A stretch of 64,000 bases of DNA from Nereocystis luetkeana (Eukaryota > Sar > Phaeophyceae > Laminariales > Laminariaceae). How positions within the stretch are numbered: position 1 is the first letter of the stretch; every line of letters starts with the position of its first letter. Below the pieces are notes generated by a model. The model did no database searches. It was given only the letters and a program-made list of their open reading frames with translations, and was not told the origin of the DNA. Location of the stretch: NCBI GenBank assembly GCA_031213475.1, contig JARUPZ010000007.1, positions 4,397,586-4,461,585 of the forward strand. The letters run 5' to 3'. Positions 10,481-22,600 of this stretch are shown here, piece by piece. The translations under genes and the position numbers were made by a program.

Positions 10481-10592
10481 ACTGCGGGAGAACTAGAAAT
10501 CAGGACCGAATATGCTTCGAAAAAATACTAGAATATGTAGGTTTTTTGTCAATGTGCTAGGTCCTGAATACTATGCCCACCCTCGCGGAATA
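10481..10592. mobile_element. Family A MITE copy 6, highly decayed
   Basis: ACTGCGGGAGAACTAGAAATCAGGACC, an AT-rich centre with TATGTAGGTTTTTTG, then AGGTCCTGAATACTATGCCC. The family layout is recognisable despite many substitutions. Confidence 0.45.
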
Positions 10593-10599
10593 AGTTGAA

Positions 10600-11353
10600 A
10601 TATCTCTGTCAGTCAGAAACAACAATTTTTGGCCGAAAAGTGCACACTGCAGTATGTACGTATACCCCTATATTACCGCAGAACGCGTCCTTTTTTTTTC
10701 CGACGCGCTGAGTACGGTAGGGGTACGAATAAACTTTATTTTTGGAGGTTCCTGATTTTTGAGGAGCTCAAAACCTCTCTCACCCGAAAACTGATTTTTC
10801 AGGAAAAAAACTGGAAAAAAAAATACAACCCGAGGAACAAACCCTAAGCTTGTTGACACATTAATAGGCATACCACGAATAGCAGTGTGAAACACTAAAT
10901 CAAGGCATTTATGGCAGCCCTGTTGGGATTAAGGGGCTCGGTCAGTCAGAAATGTTTCGGGCCAAAATAATGCTCGTACCTCTATCGTGGTACGCCTTGT
11001 TTTTCGAGTCGATCATTTATCCAACCGATCGCGATCAACCTAACATCAATGCCCATCATCATCAACGCGTCCACTTTTTTCCTTGTTTCAGTTGATCGTT
11101 CATTCAATCATTCGATCAATCAATCAATCAATGCCCATCAATCACCAACAACCCTCGCCCATTTCACCCATTCACCGTCAACAATAAATCGTCAACGTTT
11201 TTCGTCTCGTTTTGTTGACCCGTGCCATCTTGTCTTCATTCTAATATCGGTCCCTCTCGCAGCCCGAAACTCCTCATTTTACATGAAGAAATACACATAC
11301 TACTGTACCTGGTACAACCTTAAGCAACATTATATTATTGATTGCTTCCCTCG
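10600..11353. other. Intergenic, no gene seen
   Basis: Contains poly-A/T runs, an AATC microsatellite near 11113-11131 and one TACCTGGTA near 11306. No exon is recognised. Confidence 0.4.
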
Positions 11354-11562
11354 CCTCAAAAGCGGTTCTTAGTAGGATGTAGCTCACCCTTCATGCGACT
11401 CGCCCAACACCTCACGGCGCTTCGCGCTTGGTGCAAGCAACACATCTGTCTGGTCGGTGAAAACCCGCTGCGTGCTCCGTCTCGGCAATGTAGGGATGCG
11501 AGGGTCTATGGTCATACGACTACAGCCATGCACGATATCGGGTACCGCCCCCCCCCCCCCGC
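11354..11562 (+). mobile_element. Family C, 5'-truncated copy with poly-C tail
   Basis: Begins inside the family at CTCAAAAGCGGTTCTTAGTAGG and ends at GATATCGGGTACCG followed by a run of C. About 300 bp of 5' sequence present in full copies is absent. Confidence 0.75.
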
Positions 11563-11777
11563 CCGATATCGCGGTTTGATTTCCTTTTCTTCGTGTGTGT
11601 CCAGAGCGAGCCACGGCGTGCCCCGGGCAACTCTGTATATATTACTGGAATACAGTACGGCCCCGCCAAACAACAAACAGCTAAATAATCTGAGCAAGCC
11701 TTAGAACCTTACTGTGACACCAGTATTGAGCAATCTTGAGAATAGGCTATTCCACAGGATTTGTGCAACTTTCTCAA

Positions 11778-11875
11778 CCCTTTTGGGGCAAACTGCAGTC
11801 CTGTTTAGGGGACAAACCCCACTAATTCCAAGTAGTTTGCCCCCAAAAACGGGGCTGCAGTTCGCCCTAAAAGGG
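11778..11875. mobile_element. Family B MITE copy 5 (long-arm subtype)
   Basis: TCAA target, then CCCTTTTGGGGCAAACTGCAG; the right arm CTGCAGTTCGCCCTAAAAGGG is followed by CTTGA. Same subtype as the copy at 10268. Confidence 0.75.
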
Positions 11876-12583
11876 CTTGAAACTTCCCCTCCCAAAAATG
11901 CGCCATATGTTCTTGTTATCATACTGCTGTATTAATACTCGTAGGTTATTTTTTTTTCGTGGCCCTATTATGCTGTGTGATGCCAAAAAACAACCCTCTT
12001 TTTTTTGTACGTATTGCTTGCCATACGAGCCCTTAATGAATATTGCCTGTGCGATGCTGCGCGTTGCGGCCTGGAACGGTTGCGCTACCACCCCCCTCGC
12101 CCATCTTGCTCAATGGAACAACAACAAAATCAACGCGCGTTTGGTATTAACCTATTTGTGTACCTGGTGTACCACAAGCTGCTGCCGCCACCTAGAAGGT
12201 GCTTTGGGCTTTGGTCTGCCTGTTATTTCCCCTTTGTTATTTTTCCTTGTTACTTTCTCCTTGGTTCTTTGTCTTACTCTGTTCACAAGCAGTGGTGTCT
12301 TTTGTTATTTCTTCTTTTTTCCAGCTCGTTCTTTTTCAAGTGTAGGCCACCTCGCCTGCGGGGGGGGGGGCACGACAGATTGTTTCTCTTAGATTTTGCT
12401 TTCATTTTTCTTCTTTTTCTTTTTCGACTTGTCTACCTTGTTTTGTTTTCTCTTTGATTGTTTCTTTTCGTTTCACTATTTCATAGATTGCGTATGTCGT
12501 GCCTGTCGTATCTAGTATGATGACATGGCTTTGCATTGCCCACTGCAGTTCACACTGCACACGTGGCAACGTAGTATCTCTGT

Positions 12584-12692
12584 GGCGTAGCTTTGTGACC
12601 ACAGAACTTGTATCTCTTCTAGGATGGAAGAATCGGCACGGACACTGGTTGTGCTGGATGTCGACGGGTAGAAAGAACGGTTTAATGTGAAG

Positions 12693-12724
<32 letters not shown>
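12584..12724. repeat. Family E repeat, copy 1, ending in (AC)n
   Basis: From TAGCTTTGTGACCACAG through GGCACGGACACTGG and GACGGGTAGAAAGAACGG to GTGAAGAACACACAC. Near-identical to 12980-13103; a diverged inverted copy lies at 43755-43850. Function unknown. Confidence 0.75.
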
Positions 12725-12979
12725 AAGCATTATTAGCACAAAATAAGTAATATGATGTTATACCGCTGTATCGCTACGATTGGCAATCGACCAGAAACAT
12801 GAATTCAAATTTACTAGTAGCTCGAAGACCGAGGGATCAAACGGTTACCTTTTGACACACTCGTACCCCCCCCCCCCCCCCCTGCCGATCGAGAATCCAC
12901 ATTCGCGGCGATTTTTCTTGATGTGCCACACCACACACTTTCAGTACGAGGTACAGTATAGTAAGTATTAATAGTGTCC

Positions 12980-13103
12980 ATAGCTTTGTGACCACAGAAC
13001 TTGTATCTCTTCTAGGATGGAAGAATCGGCACGGACACTGGTTGTGCTGGATGTCGACGGGTAGAAAGAACGGTTTAATGTGAAGAACACACACACACAC
13101 ACA
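12980..13103. repeat. Family E repeat, copy 2, ending in (AC)n
   Basis: Direct duplicate of 12584-12724 with a shorter AC tract, about 390 bp downstream in the same orientation. The near identity implies a recent copy. Confidence 0.75.
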
Positions 13104-13202
13104 TAGCAGCAGTAGCAGAGGCAACAAGAATATGGTACCTGGTATGTAGCAATCGCCAGCGAAGCAATATTATGTGCCAGTATGTTGTATTCTACGGACA
13201 GT

Positions 13203-13362
13203 GGGGGCCCCTCTATAGTGCGTGTATGTGACAAGCCGATAAAACCCGCACTATAGCGGGCACCCGCACTATATGAATTCGGGCCTGGATAGTGCGGGTA
13301 GGGGTACTATTCAGGGTTTTTCATAACCCTGAAGAGTGCGGATAGGGGCACTATTCGCGATA
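13203..13362. repeat. Hairpin-rich segment with TATAGTGCGGGT words
   Basis: Repeated CCCGCACTATA / TATAGTGCGGG pairs and AACCCTGAA / TTCAGGGTT pairs make several overlapping stem-loops. CCCCTCTATAGTGCG resembles the end of family F. Confidence 0.5.
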
Positions 13363-13927
13363 TCACTGAGTTTCAGCATAGGACGTAGCCAACAGCGAGG
13401 GTTACTGTTATGCAGGTGGCACCGCAGTGCATGCAATAAGTGAGGGGGGGGGGGGATAAGACGTAGTGCCTTTACGGATAGAAGCCTGCGTCCGTTCGCA
13501 GGTGAGAAGAGAGCAGCGTGTTGCAAATACTGCACACCGGTAAAAACCACGTCCTATCTACTCTGTACAGAGATGGAGGTTCGGCCCATGACATGTTACG
13601 CAACGTACGCTTAGTGTACCAAACAGGGGGCTGTGCGCACAGACCATGCTGTTGTTCCTCGTTCCACTCTGCGTTGATAGTTCCGCTTGTACATTATTAC
13701 GAAAACAATCACAAGGCTACACAACGAAACCCGAACTCACCCAACACGAAGCACGTCCGTTCACAAAGCGAATGGAACACCTTTTCAACACGACCCAGAG
13801 ACACCCCCGAGAAGAAAAGAGAGGGGGGACACTCCAAGATAAAAGAGGATAACAACAAGGATGGTATCCCCTCTCCCACGTAGAAGCGGGGGGGGGTGTC
13901 AAGCACATCCCCGGAAAAGCAGGTGGG

Positions 13928-13930
<3 letters not shown>

Positions 13931-13966
<36 letters not shown>
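13931..13966. repeat. (TC)n microsatellite
   Basis: Uninterrupted CT dinucleotides. The ORFs across it are artefacts. Confidence 0.9.
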
Positions 13967-13968
<2 letters not shown>

Positions 13969-14322
13969 GAGACGGGATCAATCAGTAAGTCGGCCATCAG
14001 CAGTCAGTCAGTCAGTGTTGTCGCCCTTACTCTTACTATTAATATACAATCACTTTTTTCGTTGCACGGCGCAATACTCACCACCTTTTGCATAGGCAGC
14101 CCTCGACCCTATCCTGTTCGTTTTTCGGCGGGTATAACCCTCTTTCTCGGGTGCTGGTATTAATAGTGGTATACGCATTCCAAGACCATCCGGTCTAAGG
14201 CCATAGCAGAGATAACACCAGGTGCATCGGCTAGTAACGAGAAAACTACTTGGAATTAGGACGTATAGTTTTTTTTCCGGCAGTAAAAGACACCTCAAGA
14301 CCATAGTATTATAATACTACTA

Positions 14323-14427
14323 TTACGAGGGACCATAGTTAGTAGGACCAAATATTGTTAGTAAAAATGGTCAAATGCATAGTTTTTTATGTGCACCATA
14401 GGTCCTATTAACTATGGTCCCCCGTAA
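14323..14427. mobile_element. Family A MITE copy 7
   Basis: TTACGAGGGACCATAGTTAG on the left and AACTATGGTCCCCCGTAA on the right, with centre AAATATTGTTAGTAAAAATGG. TA precedes the left end. Confidence 0.85.
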
Positions 14428-15285
14428 AATAGTGGAGACAAAAACATGTTTTTGGGCTTGTCAATGGGTAGTTCTGCATTGTTATGATATGACGAACATT
14501 AATCATCTAGAGCTGCTTTTAGCAGAGGGATTATTGCATTACCAGGTACGTACGAATATTATTATTTTGTTTGGCATCCACCAATCAAAATGTCCGCGTG
14601 TGTCAATCGCAAAAAATGACGAACAAACCGAAAATGAAGGCGCGAAAATGAACGACATGTATGTACCAGACCGATTTAACGCACACAAAGTCTCCTACCG
14701 ATGTAAATGAACCCAAACGTCTCTTCATCTCATCCGTCAAACAGCAACTAACTGGGCTCCCCCCCTCTAAGTTACTGCTGTTTACACCGGCTGGTTCTGG
14801 TTCATACCCCACAACATGCGACATTTATTTCGCATCATGCGCATTCGAATCCATAATTCAGAGCAGTATTTTTGTTCCATTCGTGAGTACTGGTATGTGG
14901 GCGTAACATATTCATACTATTAATACTATAATCATAATGCCATCTGGTACGATATGATATGAGACATATGTTGTCTTTCACACATACATGCATATATATG
15001 TACATACCTGATCTACAGAAGCAGTACATTGTATTCTAGTACTTATATATTTGCTCGATGCGAGAAGAACAGTAGTATGACACTCTGTTCGTCAGTATTA
15101 TTTTAGTTGGTTCGGTTGGCAAAAGGTTTCGAAGAGACAGAGACACAGGGATGTTTGCTGCAAAAACCGCATTTACATACGCGATATATGCTTACACTCT
15201 TACACAATCACGTACCAGGTATCATACAGCAGCAGCAGTAGTGCATATACACTATACAAACAGCAGCACAGCCAGTAGTATACTA
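14428..15285. other. Intergenic, no gene seen
   Basis: AT-rich, with TACCAGGTA near 14540 and 15211, TATTAATA near 14912 and short TACGTA palindromes. Open frames here lack any recognisable domain. Confidence 0.4.
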
Positions 15286-15389
15286 TTACGGGGGACCATA
15301 GTGAATAAGACCTACGGTGTACACCAAAACCTACACCTTTACTATTTTTACTAACGATATGTGGTTCTATTTCCAATGGTCCCCCGTAA
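15286..15389. mobile_element. Family A MITE copy 8
   Basis: TA-flanked TTACGGGGGACCATAG ... CCAATGGTCCCCCGTAA-TA. The centre is in the opposite orientation to copy 7. Confidence 0.85.
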
Positions 15390-16159
15390 TAGTACTAGGC
15401 ACACATCTTGGAACCTGTCTTGCGATAACGGACCCCATTGTTTAGCATCGTGTCGTATCGCACTTAAGAAACGAACGTTTGGTGGTTTAACATGCCAAAC
15501 CTTTCCGACCAGAAATAATGTCGATTATTTTGTATAAGGCGACGAGTTCAAAGCTAACATGAGAACATACTGTACTCATTCATGCCATGGGTCTTGGTAT
15601 ATCAAACCGGTGCACATCAGAGCACCCGTATTTCGACGCAACACGGACACACCGAATCAGAGCGTCGTGACCAAAGAAGACGTCGTGTATACAGAGTCCC
15701 CGGTAGTATTTTGTACATGAGACACTCCGGGAGTAGACAGGAACGGGCAGCAGGTCCAACACGTTGCAAACGCACACGCACGCACATATTCATGCATGCA
15801 GACAGATACATCGCTACTGGAGCATACGTACATTACGTAGTCGACCTACATGCATCTCTTTAGCCTCATTGTCCGCGGTTCGGTTGTTATTCTACCTGGT
15901 ACACTTACAGGGGGAACTATTCCTGGTACTGGTGTACAACAAAACTAGAAGTAGCTACCCAACACTAGGCTTTGGTTTCTGTTCACGAAATATGTGGTTC
16001 GAGAGAGTGAGGGGGTTAAAAAACACAGCCCCTAGCTTGATGCAATCCTCATCCTTGACCCCCTCTGTCCCTCTCCCCCCCCCTGCCCCTCCCATCCCCA
16101 GCCCCTGCCCCCCCCCCCCCCCCCCCCCCGCTTCCCTTTTCTCCCGCTCCCCCGAAAGA

Positions 16160-16238
16160 TCGGTGCTCCGTCTCGAAGGTGATGCGTGGTCAATAATCAC
16201 TTGACTAAGGCAAGCAACAAATGATGACCCCCCCCCCT
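16160..16238 (+). mobile_element. Family D, 5'-truncated 3' end with poly-C tail
   Basis: CGGTGCTCCGTCTCGAAGG, then GTGGTCAATAATCACTTGAC, AAGGCAAGCAACAAATGATG and a C run. Same 3' end as the copies at 32089 and 36350. Preceded by a C-rich tract. Confidence 0.7.
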
Positions 16239-16365
16239 CCCTCAGCCGCTCCCCCGCCCCGCCCCCGCTAGATTACGGGAAAAACACACACCAAACCCTC
16301 TCGAGGCCCCCCCTCCCTCTGCCTAGGTTTATCGACATACCGTATGGATGCGGGTTATCGCACAG

Positions 16366-16560
16366 GGGGTGTGTATGATCGTTTTTCAGCGCTCGATTTT
16401 GCCAGAACGGGATGGTTGGCAAAACCGAATGCCGATACCGAATAACGTGTGTTCGGAAATATCGGGTCGAGAGAGAGCCATCCGAAAATACAATGTTCGA
16501 CTTTTAGCACCCTTACCGTTGTCGAGAAAACAACGAATATATAGCGCTTAAAAACGATTC
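16366..16560. mobile_element. Family G element
   Basis: TIRs are GATCGTTTTTCAGCGCT (16377-16393) and AGCGCTTAAAAACGATTC (16543-16560). The interior shares GGTTGGCAAAACC and GGGTCGAGAGAGAGCC with the copy at 46.4 kb. No coding potential. Confidence 0.65.
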
Positions 16561-17105
16561 CATTCCTGCACGATAACTCGCGTCCTTACGGTAGCCACAC
16601 TAAGTCCTATTGAGACCCTACCCCCCCTAGTCGACATCCTCTCTGCCTACAGACTAGGCGGTTCCTTGGCCCGGCTGCCTTTCTTTCTTCGGAGCCCGTG
16701 CGGTGGTGGTGATGGTGGTGGTGGAGGTGGTGGTGGTGTTGTATCACAGGAGGGAAACCCAAGTTTTATTGCGGTGAAGAAGGAAAGACGACGCGGCCGC
16801 TTTGGCTTGTCGAGAAAGGGATATCTCGAGCGTGCTCTCGCTTGTGTTCTGTTTCCCGGCATTTTTTCTTCTTGACAATTAAAGCAAACGTTCGCTTCGA
16901 GGGTCGTCCCTTCATTTTTTCTCTCGAATTCTCGGGCTAAAATTTCCTCTATATTTGGAAACACGTCGTATGAAGACCTAGCGGCATCAGGATCAGCAGG
17001 GCCTCTAGCATCGTTCCAAGCACCGTTCTCGATAATCCGTTTTCTTCGTATTTTTCTCCCGCCAGGCCAGGCCTCTTTTGCTCGCCGTATGTATACTACG
17101 ATATA

Positions 17106-17290
17106 ACATCTTGATTGGTGGGTTCTGTCGTTGTCTCCCTTTGCCGGCCAGGGAAGTATTAGTTCGTCTATAAAGGTTAAAACACTGAGTAGCTACTACT
17201 CTGTCAGCGCTGCATTCGTGAGCTGGCTGCGTGCTGTGTGCGCCCGTTTTGTTTTCTCTCGCCTTTTTGAGGGATGATGTGGTCCCTCTC
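17106..17290. repeat. Family H repeat, copy 1
   Basis: GGTGGGTTCTGTCGTTGTCTC ... TTTTCTCTCGCCTTTTTGAG ... ATGTGGTCCCTCTCG. A diverged direct copy is at 17453-17606, with a family A MITE between them. Origin unknown. Confidence 0.6.
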
Positions 17291-17300
17291 GTTCAACTTA

Positions 17301-17406
17301 TTACGGGGGACCATAGTTAATAGGACCAAATATTGTTTGTAAAAATGGTCACATATATAGTTTTTTTATGTATACCATAGATCCTATTAATTATGGTCCC
17401 CCGGAA
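17301..17406. mobile_element. Family A MITE copy 9
   Basis: TA-TTACGGGGGACCATAG ... AATTATGGTCCCCCGGAA-TA. Sits between the two family H copies. Confidence 0.85.
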
Positions 17407-17452
17407 TAACTGGTGAATACCTGGTAATTCGGAGTATATTATCCTAGTAAAA

Positions 17453-17606
17453 AAGGCCATATCGATCACTGAGTTCTCGACAGGTGGGTTTGGTCGTTGT
17501 CTCCCTTTTCCAGTCAAGGAAATATTTGTGGCGTGGGTGACTGTGTAGTATGTGTGTGTTCGTTCCGTTCTCTTGCCTTTTTGAATGATGTGGGCTCTCG
17601 CTTTTA
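17453..17606. repeat. Family H repeat, copy 2
   Basis: GGTGGGTTTGGTCGTTGTCTC ... GTTCTCTTGCCTTTTTGAATG ... TGTGGGCTCTCG. Direct repeat of 17106-17290 with an internal deletion. Confidence 0.6.
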
Positions 17607-17965
17607 CCTATAAATGATGATGCTCCTCGTGTCATACTGACATAGGCCTCCCATTTCCTTGCCTGCATTCATCTCGTACGTAGTGGTTGCTGGCGTCCCC
17701 ATCCTTTTACTCTCCTTGCGCCAACCCCCGACAGCACAGCAGTAGCCAGAAGCAGACTCTTGTCGTAGTGCAGTAGTGGTACGTACTGGTGCTGGGACTG
17801 CAGTAATGTGGTTAAGATATGATCGTGTCGATGCGATCGTTGGATCGTTGTGGTGGTGGTGTATCACCACCAATAATATTACTTTTGCCACCCGATAGTG
17901 ATGTCCCAGTCTGACTGCAATCGAGAACCCTCTATTAATAGTACAGGCAGTACCGCAGTAGTACT

Positions 17966-18064
17966 TGCAGTAGGACCGCAGTCCCGTTCTCGGGACAAAC
18001 GATTAATACGTACGTAGAGTTTGAGTGTCTTGTCCCCAAAAAACGGGACTGCAGTGCTAAAAGG
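17966..18064. mobile_element. Family B MITE copy 6
   Basis: AGGACCGCAGTCCCGTTCTCGG ... TTGTCCCCAAAAAACGGG-ACTGCAGTGCTAAAAGG. The left terminal CCCTTTT is decayed. Confidence 0.7.
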
Positions 18065-18113
18065 TAAAGGGGTCTTCTATGACTTTGAACCAACGAGTAC
18101 GAGGTATTATCAT

Positions 18114-18206
18114 ATTTTAGGACTGCCTGCAAAAGTCCCGTTTTGGGGACAAACTAACTTGAAATTTGAGTCGATCGTCCCAAGGCGGGACTGCGGCTCT
18201 AAAAGG
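18114..18206. mobile_element. Family B MITE copy 7
   Basis: ATTTTAGGACTGCCTGC ... GTCCCGTTTTGGGGACAAAC ... GGCGGGACTGCGGCTCTAAAAGG. Confidence 0.7.
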
Positions 18207-18209
18207 TAG

Positions 18210-19404
18210 TGGTTTCATCAGTCCTGGACAGAGCTGGGACTGAACAAGCTTAATTGGCGGAACAGACGGTCGCGCTGCTGCTGCAGCCTGCAGCAGATTT
18301 TCTTTGTCTCTTTTTGCGCCGGTGGCGTGTAACGAACGACTCTGTTTTTCAGACAGATATGTATGTACGAGCGCCACATCATCGGCGTCACAGGAGGAAA
18401 ATACTCTGTGCGTGTGAGGTACACAACATGCATATGGTGACGTGTCATCGTAATAATAATACGCGAGTGGGTACACGATGGTGTGAACACTTAACTGCTA
18501 CACTTGGTACCAGGTGTGTTGGTATGTGCCGTAACGCCGTAACTATACAGAGTGCAAAACACGAAAAGCCGCACGTCGGCATGCATATCATCGCGCATGC
18601 GCATCATCGCGTAGTCGTCGTACTGCCGTTTCTGTTTCGCTTCGCACTAAAATAATAGCAGAACGAAAGGCTTTTTTTTTGTTGCCTTTTCGCGAATCTC
18701 AATTTTTTATTTCAATCTCAAGTTTAAAAAATCGTTTTGGATACAGAACGAGTGAAATATCGAAACATCGATTTTATACCAAAAAAAAAAACATCCCGTA
18801 ACAAAATCCCGTATATGGTCTTCTCGTCTCTATTTGCGGCCAGAGTTCCAACTTCCAAAATATCAAATCAGCTACCCTCTCCTAGAGAAGGCCATTCTGC
18901 ACAACCAACACCTCCTCACATTGCTGAGCCCGATAGGTGAGGAAGGTCTCTGTCAGGTAGGATTAGCGCGTTGATCCTTCGGATGGGACTAGTTGTAGAC
19001 AGCCGGAAGCTCGGTTTCGGCCGAGATATTGGGGCTCAGCCTCCGAAGGCGGCCTTCTGTCTTTGGGTGGAGTGATGGGGCGGTAGGGCGACGCAGCGCC
19101 TCACAGGCGATGTCTTTCAATAGACCAGCACCGCCACTGCTTCTCTCCGCGCGTGGTGCACTGGCGCTACGCATTCCGCTCGTTGTCCGCGTGCTGCCCC
19201 GCTTCGGTCGTCCGTGCCGTGTTGCTTTCTCTGTAGACGGAGATGTCGCGCTAGGTCTGTGTCATTTCGTTGACCGCTGTTGTCCGTGCCGACATGGGCA
19301 AGAAAAGAGAGTAGAGAACTTAGCCTCTACATCCGAGATCTTGCGTTTTTCTTGTTTCACAAGCTTGTCAGTTTGCCCCCGGAATCGCAGCACCAAGGCC
19401 AAGA
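18210..19404. promoter_or_regulatory. Upstream region of the three-RRM gene
   Basis: About 1.2 kb separates the last family B MITE from the CAG tract in the leader. It must hold the promoter and 5' UTR of the gene starting at 19473, but I see no certain TATA box or initiator. It contains T runs (18671, 18781) and one TACCAGGT (18508). The GC content rises after about 19000. Confidence 0.35.
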
Positions 19405-19459
19405 CTAATCGCAGCAGCAGCTTCAGCAGCAGCAGCAGCAGCAGCAGCCGCAGCATCAG
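19405..19459 (+). repeat. CAG triplet tract in the 5' leader
   Basis: Interrupted CAG repeats (AGCAGCAGCTTCAGCAGCAG...) end 13 bp before the start codon at 19473. If transcribed, this is a CAG-repeat 5' UTR, and its length could vary between individuals. Confidence 0.75.
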
Positions 19460-19472
19460 CCACTGACCAACC

Positions 19473-19640
19473 ATGGCGGAGCTTGCATCTTGCACGATCT
19501 ACATCAAGGGCGTCCCGACGGAGACGACGGAAGCGGACGTCCGTGACGCCTGCTCCCAGTACGGCAACATCGCGGAGGTGGCTATTCCGGAGGGAAAAGA
19601 TTTCTGCTTCGTGGAGTTCGCGGAAGAAGCCCAGGCTCAG
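19473..19640 (+). CDS. RRM gene exon 1
   Basis: Residues 1-56: start, RRM1 beta1 (IYIKGV), helix 1 (EADVRDACSQYG) and RNP1 (DFCFVEF). Ends at GCTCAG before donor GTGGGA, phase 0. Reading on past the donor gives an unrelated tail that soon stops, supporting the splice. Confidence 0.9.
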
Positions 19641-22600
19641 GTGGGATTGAAAGCGCACCATGCCCTCGCGAAGTGCACGGCAGTACGTCGCTGCGACGAG
19701 CCAGCCGCGACGATCTTACTTCCCGCGAGAACGCGAGTGTCTCCGGCTCACACGTGTCTCGATCTTTACCATTTCGCTTGTGATGCCTCCGCTCCCTCCG
19801 CGCGTCCGGTTTTTTTTTTTTGGTTTTGAGTTGAGTCCACGGCTAGTTGGCTTCCCGAACAACCGCGCCTCCCTCTCATAAGTTCAATATTCAGATTAGC
19901 CACGCAGTCTCTCGCACTCTGCCCCTGTAGTGGCGTTGGGCCCAAGGCCGCGCACTGTGCGCGACGGAGCGCGACGGATCAGCAGTCCATGCCCTGCTTT
20001 GTGTTTCGTTGCTTCGCGCCCATGGCCCCTTCGCGCTGGCGCCACACGGTCACCCGGTTCTTCCGCAGTTTCTTGCTTTTTCTTTCTCCTGTGATCTCGG
20101 TTGTTTGGTTGGTGGACACGCCTGCTCTCTCCCCCACATTTTTTTGATATATTTTTTCTCGCCTTCCTCCAGATGTGTTCCGGGTACTGCTGTTGCTGTA
20201 TGAATATTCTGCAGCAGTAGAGCGAAAAATGATCACCTCCTGTACTTTTTGAGTGGATTTCACGAGTAGATTTTGATTTTTCAAGTGCAGTGGTGTGATT
20301 TTGCCTTGTTTCGACGAGTTTTGCTCTGTGTGCGCAGAACAAATCTGGAATCTTGAGCCTCGTAGATTTTGTGGATGCTAACGCGTGCTCTGCTACTGCC
20401 TGCGTGTGCTGTGCTCTGTGCTCTTAGGCAGCAGCTGAAACGGGAGGGTTCGAGGTATGCGGGGCGCACGCTACGGTGGAGATGAGGAAGCCTCGCCGCG
20501 GCCGCCGGGAGAGGGCAACGGTGCCAGAGGGCACCAGCACGAGGTACGTGAAGGGTTAAGGGTGGCGGGATGTACAGCCGCAGACAATATTGAAAAGATA
20601 CACCAAATTGAACAACGAAAACGATACCAGGTATATAGGATGGTTTTGTCTAAAAAAGTCTTGATTTTTCCTACCAGTCCGTTTTTTTTGTTTTTTGCCG
20701 TGGCGATCGACTCCGCACGTTCTCCGCTGAATCGAGATCTGATTTTATAAGAAACTAAAAGAGTACGTCAGCTGTGAGATTATTGTATACCAGGTAGCTA
20801 CTCTACGGTGGTGTGTGTGGTATGATGATATTCCCTGAACTCGTGGTTGTGGTACAACAAAAACAGGCTGTAGTCAGTAGTTATACTGCCCCTATATGGA
20901 TGTACTGCTTTAATAATAAGTGCAACCTTGGTTTAACCATACCTGGTACCTTCTTACGTAGCAGAAACAACAAGTGTGTCGTGTAGTTGTATACTGCCGT
21001 GGCGGTACGATCTCAAATGGGCGGATTTTGCAAGGCGCCTACCCGCCTGCCTCTCTGCCTGCCTGTTCACCTAAGGCAACCACTTTCTCGCTCTGGCACC
21101 GCACCGGGCACGCTTACGTATTACTACTCATTACTTGTACAGAATACGGGGCTACAGCAGTAACTATTTCATTATTACGGAATTCCGGGGCTATAAACGG
21201 CACTACGTTTTAAACAGCCCAAGAGCCTTCCTCGTATTACAAACAAACGGTATGAAGGAACAGACCACGAAAAATCGGAACGCGTGCAACATGGACTGCG
21301 GGCGGGAGATTTTGGAGCCGACGTCACACGTCATACACACGTTTCTTCCTTTTCCGTCCTGTCGCTCCTCTTTTTCCTTTCAGCATTGACTCCGATGCCC
21401 GTAGTCCGATTGATGTCCAGATGCCGGATGATGGGTCGGTGTCCCAAGCAATTGGTCCCAAGTGTCCCAAACCAGTTGGAAGTCGGAAAAAAGTTATCTG
21501 CTTATTTGTTGGTCGCTGCGATCGGCTCCTCTTTTTCTGAACCGGAATAATGATGAAACTCGAAAACACGGAAGTGAAATAGTTTGGAGATCCGCGAAGC
21601 TCTTGGCCAATCACCGCGGCCGTGCACGACACTTTTAAAACATTCGTGAATGGAAAATGAAGAAATAGAAAAATTATTTTTGCGGAAACTCGGGATTTTT
21701 CCTCTAATTAGTGGGTTCAGCGAAAACGGCAGTGACATTATATTGATCTTGGCACGATACCTGGTTTCGGTATTAATACAGAGTACGTACATCGGATTTG
21801 TGAAGAATTGGGCAATGCTATTTGCGACAACGATGTCGTAAATTCTTATTTGCGACACCGCGTCACGTTCGCGGCGCATAACTCAAATTGGCTCCGCACC
21901 AGCAATGAATAATGTGTTGGCATGGTGCGGGGCCATCATTGAAGCTATTGCATGGCCCAAGCGGGCAATCACTCGAGGAGATATCGGGCATTCTGGTGCC
22001 CCGCAAAATGTCCAGATCGATGTCGCAAATAAGCCTACTATTTAATATATACCTGATGTATACGACACCAGTGTCGTGAATGACTCTCATTTACGACACC
22101 ACGCCATGCTCCGGCGCGGGTTTGAAAGTCACTATTAATACGATGGGCGTGTTGGCATGGTGTAGGGTTATGACTGAAGCTATCGCATAGTCAAAACGGG
22201 GCAGTACTCGAGGAGATATATGGTATATCCCGGTGCACCCCCAGAATGTTCTGGCTGGTGTCGTTTTTTATGACACCGCGCCGTGGTTGCGGCACACGCT
22301 CCCGATCGGCGACGCACTGCCAGTACGTGGTGTCTCGGCATGGCGGATGATAGGGCTATACCATTGAAGCGATCATGTAGCCAAAGCGGGCCAGTACTCG
22401 AGCATATGGTATCCTGGTACTCTTGTCAGAATATTCATAACTGGTGTCGTAAACAAGCCGCAGTTTACGACATGGCGCGACGGTCGTCGCGCGCGCCCTG
22501 TTTAGACCAGGACTACCACGGGTGTCTTAGCATGAGCCCGGACTACCACTGTACCTTGTGTTTCCACGAATACACAGATTTTGCCACGTCATCGTGAGTC

